In this document: in pieces, positions 6,149-10,200 of the stretch
Numbering within the stretch: position 1 is the stretch's first letter
How the letters are laid out: each line of letters opens with the position of its first letter
Assembly (NCBI GenBank): GCA_030625445.1
Contig: DAOUQU010000036.1
Location: 1 to 10,200 of the forward strand
Length of the DNA stretch: 10,200 bases
Source: Gammaproteobacteria bacterium
Lineage (GTDB): Bacteria; Pseudomonadota; Gammaproteobacteria; Chromatiales; Chromatiaceae
Direction of reading: 5' to 3'
Notes under the pieces: model-generated
Seen by the model: only the letters and a program-made list of their open reading frames with translations
Told to the model about the DNA's origin: nothing
Database searches by the model: none
Program-made: the position numbers and the translations under genes

Positions 6149-7585
6149 ATGACCAGATTATTCAGATTGGCGCTGCTGTTGATGTTGTCAGCAGTATTCA
6201 GCAGCGTTGCAGCCAAAGAGCCCCTGCGGGTTGTTACCAGCATCAAACCGATCCATTCACTGGTCGCAGGCATTATGCAGGGTGTGGCTGAACCCCTGTT
6301 GTTGATGGATGGCTCGGTACCGCCATGGGAGCACCGGCCTGATGCCGTTCAGATGGAGGCGCTCGACAGTGCTGACCTTGTCATCTGGACCGGTGTGGAG
6401 CTGGAGCCCCTGCTGGGCGAGGCAATTGCGCAGTTGCCCGATAATGACCACATCATAGAGATATTGGCCAGTGAAGAGATGAAAGTGCTTCCGTCGCGCG
6501 GGGCTGAAGAACAGCGTGATGCCTGGTTCTGGCTGGATACCCGCAACATGCTGATCCTGCTGGATGAAATTACCAGGGAGTTAATGCGCCTCGATCCGGA
6601 GAACTCTCACAGCTATGAACGCAATCGCGGTCGCATGCTGGAACCCCTGATCATCATAGACAGGAAGATGGAGTTCGGTTACAAGGATGTGGGCGGTATA
6701 CCAGTCTTTTTCTACCATGATACGCATCACTATTTCGAGCAGGCCTATGCCATGAAGGTAGCAGGAACCGTGGCCAGCCCCCCTGCTGCTCCGGCAGCTG
6801 TGGCTACTGGAGTGCTTGCTTTGAAAAACTGGATTGCCGGGGCTCCGTTTCACTGTCTCTTTACCGAGTTGAGTCTCAACGAGCCTCATCTTGACCTGCT
6901 GCTTGCCGATAGTGGTGTCACCCCGGTCGAGCTGGATTCTATCGGCAGCAAACTGCCGTCCGGCCCGGATTTTTATATCAACCTGATGCGAGAAAATTTT
7001 GGGGCCATTTCGGCTTGTGTGAGTGCATTTCAGGTGGGTGACAAATCCTCATCCCGCGCTGAGAGGGATGCTATCGAAGAGAGGCGTTTTTCGGAGAAGT
7101 TAAGGCCGGGGTATGTGCTGATGAACCAGTATGGCCAGACGGTGACTCATGAGGATTTCCCGGGTCAGTTTCAGCTGATTAATTTTGGCTACACATTCTG
7201 TCCGGATATTTGTCCGACAACACTCTCAAGTGTGGGTTATGTGATGGAACTGCTCGGGGAGGATGCACAGCAGGTACAGCCCATTTTTATCTCGGTAGAT
7301 CCACAGCGTGACACACCGGAGGTTCTTAAGCGCTATACAGCCTATTTTTACCCCCGCTTGCTGGGACTCTCCGGCTCCCCGGAGATGACCAAACGCGTCG
7401 CCGAGAAATTCAGGGCGCGCTATGAAAAAGTGCCCGCTAAAGATGGTGACCCGCAACGCTACAGTATGGACCATACCGCCAGCCTCTACCTGCTGGGGCG
7501 CAATGGCGGGTTTATTACCAAATTTGCCTTCGGCATGTCACCGGAAGAGATCGCTGAGAGGCTTCGCGATTATATAAAGCAGTGA
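6149..7585 (+). CDS. Periplasmic fusion protein: ZnuA-like metal-binding domain plus Sco1/SenC copper-chaperone domain
   Basis: A 478-residue exported protein with signal peptide (cut near residue 22). Residues about 25-290 match the fold and motif order of zinc-binding ABC-transporter proteins (ZnuA): VVTSIKPIHSLVAGIM, ADLVIWTG (75-82), VFFYHDTHHYF (186-196), CLFTE (236-240), LDSIG (262-266). Of the three zinc histidines in E. coli ZnuA only the third is clearly kept (His190). The first, in a PHxY-like context, is replaced by PPWEH with a displaced His62. The second, in HxW, is Trp126 in DAWFWLD. The His-rich loop is absent. Residues about 316-478 are a complete Sco1/SenC thioredoxin-like domain with CPDIC (Cys351, Cys355), ISVDPQRDTPE (381-391) and His442 in SMDHTASLYLL: the copper site used in cytochrome oxidase CuA assembly. 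No ABC permease or ATPase gene is adjacent, and no strong ribosome site precedes the ATG. A copper-delivery role is inferred. Confidence 0.9.
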   Translation: MTRLFRLALLLMLSAVFSSVAAKEPLRVVTSIKPIHSLVAGIMQGVAEPLLLMDGSVPPWEHRPDAVQMEALDSADLVIWTGVELEPLLGEAIAQLPDNDHIIEILASEEMKVLPSRGAEEQRDAWFWLDTRNMLILLDEITRELMRLDPENSHSYERNRGRMLEPLIIIDRKMEFGYKDVGGIPVFFYHDTHHYFEQAYAMKVAGTVASPPAAPAAVATGVLALKNWIAGAPFHCLFTELSLNEPHLDLLLADSGVTPVELDSIGSKLPSGPDFYINLMRENFGAISACVSAFQVGDKSSSRAERDAIEERRFSEKLRPGYVLMNQYGQTVTHEDFPGQFQLINFGYTFCPDICPTTLSSVGYVMELLGEDAQQVQPIFISVDPQRDTPEVLKRYTAYFYPRLLGLSGSPEMTKRVAEKFRARYEKVPAKDGDPQRYSMDHTASLYLLGRNGGFITKFAFGMSPEEIAERLRDYIKQ

Positions 7586-7664
7586 GCCAATTTCATTTGA
7601 CTCTGTTATCATCAACAGGCGGATAGAAAATTGTCAAAGCCATGTATCAATGAAGAGAAACTAT

Positions 7665-8237
7665 ATGAAACTGAAAACACCTCTATATCTTGTTCTGTTG
7701 CTTCTGTTCCTTCCTTTTGCCGAGGCCCAGGCCGACAGTTACGAAGATACCATCAAGGTATTCAGGAATGCCGGGGAGAGCGGCGGATTCTTTAATAACA
7801 GCTATGGCTATGCCGTGTTTCCCAATGTTGGCAAAGCGGGGATTTTTTTTATCGGTGGCTCCTATGGCAAGGGGAAGGTCTATTTTTCCAGTGGTGAGTT
7901 TGTTGGTGATGCAAAGGTGTATAAAGGGAATGCGGGCTGGACATTAGGCGGCCAGGTTTTCAGCCAGATTCTCTTCTTCGAGGACAAGCGCGCCTTTGAT
8001 GAATTTACCAATGGCAACTTCGAGTTTAGCGCCGATGCCAGTGCCGTGGCAGTGACTGCAGGCGCTTCCGCCAGTGCTTCGACAGCCGGCAGCTCTGCCG
8101 GTATCAGTGGAGGCAGGAATGATGCAAAAACTGTTGGCTCATACTACAAGGGAGTGGCTACCTTTACGGTTGCCAGGGGCGGGCTGATGTATGAAGCCGC
8201 CATCGGTGGACAGAAGTATAAATTTTCCCCCAAGTAA
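7665..8237 (+). CDS. SYLF-domain (Ysc84/DUF500-type) exported lipid-binding protein
   Basis: A 190-residue protein with an N-terminal signal peptide (cut after FAEAQA, residue 23). The start at 7665 fits the signal best; a start at 7650 would add five residues and cannot be excluded, and neither has a strong ribosome site. The body matches the SYLF domain: SYGYAVFPNVGKAGIFF (46-62), GGSYGKGKVY (64-73), GWTLGGQVFSQILFFED (91-107), a small-residue-rich Ala/Ser/Gly stretch (123-150), and GGLMYEAAIGGQKYKF (172-187) at the end. SYLF proteins bind phosphoinositides in eukaryotes; in bacteria they are secreted or periplasmic and their role is not settled. The gene lies 79 bases after the fusion gene on the same strand, so co-transcription is possible, although a TTGACT at 7597-7602 could belong to a weak promoter of its own. 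Confidence 0.9.
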   Translation: MKLKTPLYLVLLLLFLPFAEAQADSYEDTIKVFRNAGESGGFFNNSYGYAVFPNVGKAGIFFIGGSYGKGKVYFSSGEFVGDAKVYKGNAGWTLGGQVFSQILFFEDKRAFDEFTNGNFEFSADASAVAVTAGASASASTAGSSAGISGGRNDAKTVGSYYKGVATFTVARGGLMYEAAIGGQKYKFSPK

Positions 8238-8260
8238 CCAGAATCTCCAAAAATTTTTTC

Positions 8261-8335
8261 ACCACAGATTCACACAGATAAACACAGATTAAAAAATGCA
8301 ACAATAGCTGTGTGCATTCGTGTTCATCTGTGGTT
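8261..8335 (+). repeat. CCACAGAT-type intergenic repeat, copy 2 (complete)
   Basis: ACCACAGAT (8261-8269) and ATCTGTGGT (8326-8334) form a perfect 9-base inverted pair enclosing further CACAGAT-like units and GTGTGCATTCGTGTT. This is the full form of the element whose right arm is missing at 372-426. It lies 23 bases after the SYLF gene stop. No reading frame is evident inside it. Confidence 0.8.
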
Positions 8336-8354
8336 AAACATTCCTATCGGGGTT

Positions 8355-8425
8355 GTAGGGTGTCAATAAGCACCGCGCAGTGCACCAAAAAATGGTGGGA
8401 TGCGCTTCGCTTATTGCCACCCTAC
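8355..8425 (+). repeat. GTAGGG/CAATAAGC long hairpin repeat between convergent genes
   Basis: Two arms of about 33 bases (8355-8387 and 8393-8425) are imperfect reverse complements: GTAGGGTGTCAATAAGC on the left against GCTTATTGCCACCCTAC on the right, closing on CACCA/TGGTG around a five-base loop. It lies between convergent genes and could end transcription or protect RNA from both sides, though no T-run follows. Its outer end (CTAC) supplies the TAG stop codon of hemG, so the repeat overlaps the last base triplet of that gene. A half copy is at 451-484. Confidence 0.85.
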
Positions 8426-8958
8426 GGGCTTTGCTTCATCTGACTCACGAGTCTGCCAAAAGTCTCGACCTGCTTCCAATCCGTGAATTCCACCACTGCA
8501 TTGCGGTCTGTGGGGCCTCCGGTCATCCACATGATTAGGCGGATCATCAGGCGATCCCGAAATTTGTATCTCGGGTAGTCAAGCTTTCCTGCAAACACAG
8601 CAAGCTCCATGGGTTTCCAGGAGATCTGTTTGAGGAATGTTTTCAGATATGGATTTGTTTCCGGCTCTCTCTTTTCAGGCTTGCGGGCGACAAGATTTAC
8701 CGAGAAAAATGCATTGGGCAGGGTGTTGAGTATCCTGGTGTTGTTGTTGATGAAGTCGATAATGAGCGGGCTGTGTTTTCCATAACGAATGCTGGCTCCG
8801 ATAATGATCCTGTCAAAATCCTGAAGATTGATGCCTGATTCATGTTCTACGGAGATGAGTGTTATCTCATCACCCTGTCGTTCAATGATCTTTTGCAGAA
8901 ACTGACAGATTTTGATGGTGTGTCCATCTGTTGATGAGTAGAGAATGAGGGTTTTCAT
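8422..8958 (-). CDS. hemG: Menaquinone-dependent protoporphyrinogen IX dehydrogenase (HemG)
   Basis: Oxidises protoporphyrinogen IX to protoporphyrin IX, the next-to-last step of heme synthesis, passing electrons to quinones at the inner membrane. The 178-residue protein is a long-chain flavodoxin relative. It has the FMN phosphate loop SSTDGHT (8-14), the block IIIGASIRYGKH (51-62), the HemG-specific insert VNLVARKPEKREPETN (87-102), AGKLDYPRY (123-131) and MIRLIMWMTGGPTD (138-151). These match E. coli HemG in order, and the length is close to it. The insert loop and the following hydrophobic segment distinguish HemG from ordinary flavodoxins. The C-terminus ends QSP, with its stop codon lying in the neighbouring repeat. 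No good ribosome site is seen before the ATG; a small hairpin lies just upstream. It stands alone, without other heme genes nearby. Confidence 0.95.
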   Translation of the reverse strand: MKTLILYSSTDGHTIKICQFLQKIIERQGDEITLISVEHESGINLQDFDRIIIGASIRYGKHSPLIIDFINNNTRILNTLPNAFFSVNLVARKPEKREPETNPYLKTFLKQISWKPMELAVFAGKLDYPRYKFRDRLMIRLIMWMTGGPTDRNAVVEFTDWKQVETFGRLVSQMKQSP

Positions 8959-8974
8959 TACATATTGATCATCT

Positions 8975-8998
8975 GTCTAACGAGACTAAGTCTCAGAC
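8975..8998 (-). other. Palindrome in the hemG leader
   Basis: GAGAC-TAA-GTCTC (8982-8994) is a perfect 5-base inverted repeat, extended by GTCT and AGAC on the outside with a three-base bulge. It is 17-40 bases upstream of the hemG start codon. It could be an operator or an RNA hairpin affecting translation; neither is demonstrated. Confidence 0.4.
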
Positions 8999-9026
8999 TG
9001 ACGTGGTATAAAAGAGATCATTTTCT

Positions 9027-9136
9027 CTCGCCAAGCTTCCGCGTCCTGCTCACGCCCCTCACCTACGATCCCTGTAGGCGAAGACGCCAAGACCGCAAAG
9101 GTTTTTCTTGGCGAGCTTTGTGCCTTTGCGAGAGTC
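9027..9136 (+). repeat. CGCCAAG/GCAAAG intergenic repeat with inverted units
   Basis: CTCGCCAAG (9027-9035) is the exact reverse complement of CTTGGCGAG (9107-9115). A second CGCCAAG (9085-9091) also pairs with 9107-9113, and GCAAAG/CTTTGTGCCTTTGC units follow. Repeats made of GCAAAG and CGCCAAG blocks are a common bacterial intergenic type. It lies in the 236-base gap between hemG and the small secreted protein gene and may end transcripts of the latter. I see no other feature in that gap besides the palindrome by hemG. Confidence 0.55.
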
Positions 9137-9194
9137 ATTATTGAAATTTGACTCATTTGTAAAGATGTTTGCCACTCAAAGATTACTATTGGAG

Positions 9195-9530
9195 TCACTC
9201 TCTGCCGATCACATTCAGCTTGGTGGGCCCGACATCGCTGCCGACAACTTTGAATACTGTCAAACCAGTCCAGTATCCCCCGAGCGAAACCGTTTCGCCG
9301 GCCGGATAACTGCCGACTTTCATGTTGTTTGCTAAAACCACATAGCTGCCGCTGCCCGGAGGCATCACGAAATAGACTTTGCAAGGGCTCGAGATGCAGG
9401 TTCCCGAGGAGCCTGCTTCCAGTGTAATCTCTCCGAAGTTATTACTGCCGGATGCAATTGATGACCCTGCGGAAAGAGTCGCCAGCAATAGAGGGATTGC
9501 GAGGAGGGGACTCTTTGTGAAAGATTTCAT
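9195..9530 (-). CDS. Small secreted protein of unknown function
   Basis: A 111-residue protein starting at 9530, with an excellent ribosome site (GGAGGT, six bases before the ATG). The frame extends 57 bases further upstream, but only this start has the site and puts a signal peptide at the N-terminus (MKSFTKSPLLAIPLLLATLS, cut near SSIA-SG, about residue 26). The mature part is about 85 residues, rich in Gly, Ser and Val, with two cysteines (45 and 50, CISSPC) likely forming a small disulphide loop. Alternating hydrophobic residues (VYFVMPPGSGSYVVLANNM; TVFKVVGSDVGPTKLNVIG) suggest a beta-sandwich. There is no lipobox. I do not recognise the family. A terminator-like hairpin upstream separates it from the DUF533 gene, so it probably has its own promoter in the 9584-9720 region or is read through. 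Confidence 0.75.
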   Translation of the reverse strand: MKSFTKSPLLAIPLLLATLSAGSSIASGSNNFGEITLEAGSSGTCISSPCKVYFVMPPGSGSYVVLANNMKVGSYPAGETVSLGGYWTGLTVFKVVGSDVGPTKLNVIGRE

Positions 9531-9561
9531 TTCGGACCTCCGTTGGTCGTAGCAAACGAAT

Positions 9562-9583
9562 AGAAAAGCCCCGCAGAAGCGGG
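9562..9583 (-). terminator. Rho-independent terminator-like hairpin
   Basis: On the minus strand a perfect stem CCCGC-TTCT-GCGGG (9583-9570) is followed by GCTTTTC, a short T-rich tract. It lies about 140 bases after the stop of the DUF533 gene and about 30 bases before the start codon of the small secreted protein gene. It could end the former transcript or act as a leader attenuator for the latter. Confidence 0.6.
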
Positions 9584-9650
9584 ACATTTCTTCAGACGGC
9601 TCATATCAGTATCTAAGGAACTTCTGAATAACTCCATGGGATGGGGGTTC

Positions 9651-9706
9651 GGGGGAAGGGGAATCTGGATGCGTATTATAACCCAGTGATAGATAACCCT
9701 TCCCCC
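9651..9706 (-). promoter_or_regulatory. Inverted repeat enclosing a TATAAT sequence
   Basis: GGGGGAAGGG (9651-9660) and CCCTTCCCCC (9697-9706) are perfect 10-base inverted arms around a 36-base loop. The loop contains CTGG/CCAG inner pairing and, on the minus strand, TTATAAT (9680-9674), a good -10 candidate without a recognisable -35. It begins 14 bases after the DUF533 stop. It may be a transcript-end structure for that gene or a promoter region for the small secreted protein gene. Confidence 0.4.
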
Positions 9707-9720
9707 GTAGACTAACTTCC

Positions 9721-10200
9721 CTATGCGACCCCAAGCGTACGCTCGATATGGGCAGTCACCTGTGGATGCAGGTGGAGACCGGATGCGAGTTGCTGCATAT
9801 AGCGCTGCTCCGCTGCCGTGTCCACCTCTATCGCAAGCAGTGAAGCGGCATAGATCTGGGCCGCCATCTCCGGCTTGTTGCCCGCGGAAGCAATAACGCC
9901 GTCAAGATTCAGTGGTTTATTCGCTTCGGAGACAAAAAAATCCTTCTCCTCCTGGCTGAGGCCGCCATCATCCAGTTTCCCAACGATTTTCTGGACCTCG
10001 GCATTATCAATCTTGCCGTCTGCCTTGGCTGCGCTGATCATTGCCTTGACTATGATCTCAGCATCATTTTCAAGCGCCTGCTCGTCGTCGCGGGATTGCG
10101 GTTCGGTCAGGGCTTGCGGAGGACGGGAGGGGGATTGTCCGGAATTTTTAAGTGCGGACATCGCCATAGAGGCGAGCATGGCAAGTGCGCCTCCGCCAAC
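9721..10200 (-). CDS. DUF533 / YebE-like protein with TerB-type domain; 5' end outside window
   Basis: The frame is open to the window edge (it reads VGGGALAMLASMAMSA before the internal Met at 10179), so this is the C-terminal 159 residues of a longer protein. The first visible part is a Gly/Ala/Met-rich hydrophobic piece typical of the membrane-associated N-terminal half of YebE-like proteins. A Pro/Gln/Ser-rich linker follows, and then a helical TerB-like domain with the acidic motif AAKADGKIDNAE, a second acidic spot AIEVDTAAEQRYM, and a C-terminus ending ERTLGVA. The domain resembles tellurite-resistance TerB, which binds metal through acidic residues; the role of DUF533 proteins is not established and a tellurite link should not be assumed. 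It is followed by an inverted repeat and a terminator-like hairpin. Confidence 0.88.
   Translation of the reverse strand, partial: VGGGALAMLASMAMSALKNSGQSPSRPPQALTEPQSRDDEQALENDAEIIVKAMISAAKADGKIDNAEVQKIVGKLDDGGLSQEEKDFFVSEANKPLNLDGVIASAGNKPEMAAQIYAASLLAIEVDTAAEQRYMQQLASGLHLHPQVTAHIERTLGVA

Noticed and set aside
8986..9384. A 132-codon minus-strand frame overlapping the small secreted protein gene.
   Set aside because: It is in a different frame from the gene with the strong ribosome site and signal peptide, runs through an intergenic repeat, and has no domain-like content.
9591..9600. An exact match on the minus strand to the Neisseria DNA uptake 10-mer (GCCGTCTGAA).
   Set aside because: Only one copy is present, not paired into a terminator stem as in Neisseria. 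One chance hit in a window of this size is not very unlikely, and the gene content does not suggest Neisseria.
9721..10200. A tellurite-resistance function for the TerB-like gene.
   Set aside because: The match is to the DUF533/YebE type, for which no tellurite role is established, and no other ter genes are present.

Overview
The window looks like ordinary chromosome from a gammaproteobacterium, because it carries a glutaminyl-tRNA synthetase (GlnRS), a HemG-type protoporphyrinogen dehydrogenase, a YebE/DUF533 protein and a two-piece vitamin B12-dependent ribonucleotide reductase of the kind known from Pseudomonas. The genus cannot be fixed from the sequence. Base composition is moderate. 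I see no phage, transposase, CRISPR or tRNA gene.

Layout. At 1-369 is the end of glnS. At 370-680 is a non-coding stretch with remnants of three small repeats, then a sigma70-like promoter carrying two NrdR operators. At 681-3729 are nrdJa and nrdJb, the two halves of an adenosylcobalamin-dependent (class II) ribonucleotide reductase that makes deoxynucleotides with or without oxygen. Each half is followed by a copy of a composite repeat ending in a run of the heptamer AACTGCC. At 3914-5428 (minus strand) is a large secreted cysteine-rich protein of unknown function, convergent with nrdJb. At 5617-8237 are three plus-strand genes for exported proteins: a small two-cysteine protein, a fusion of a ZnuA-like metal-binding protein with a Sco1 copper-chaperone domain, and a SYLF-domain protein. 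At 8422-10200 are three minus-strand genes: hemG, a small secreted protein, and the 3' part of a DUF533/TerB-like gene that runs off the window.

The most unusual coding feature is the ZnuA-Sco1 fusion at 6149-7585. Its solute-binding half has lost two of the three histidines that hold zinc in ZnuA, while its Sco half keeps the full CxxxC plus His copper site. This suggests a periplasmic copper-handling protein built on a former zinc-binding scaffold, possibly serving cytochrome oxidase assembly.

The second theme is the dense set of small intergenic repeats. At least five families are present: the CCACAGAT element, the GTAGGG/CAATAAGC element, the AACTGCC heptamer element, a GTCATTGCG palindrome and a CGCCAAG/GCAAAG element. 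They sit mostly behind gene ends, and two of them touch or supply the stop codon of the neighbouring gene. The window does not show an obvious new multigene system. The nrdJ control region and the metal-protein fusion are the best-supported points of interest.
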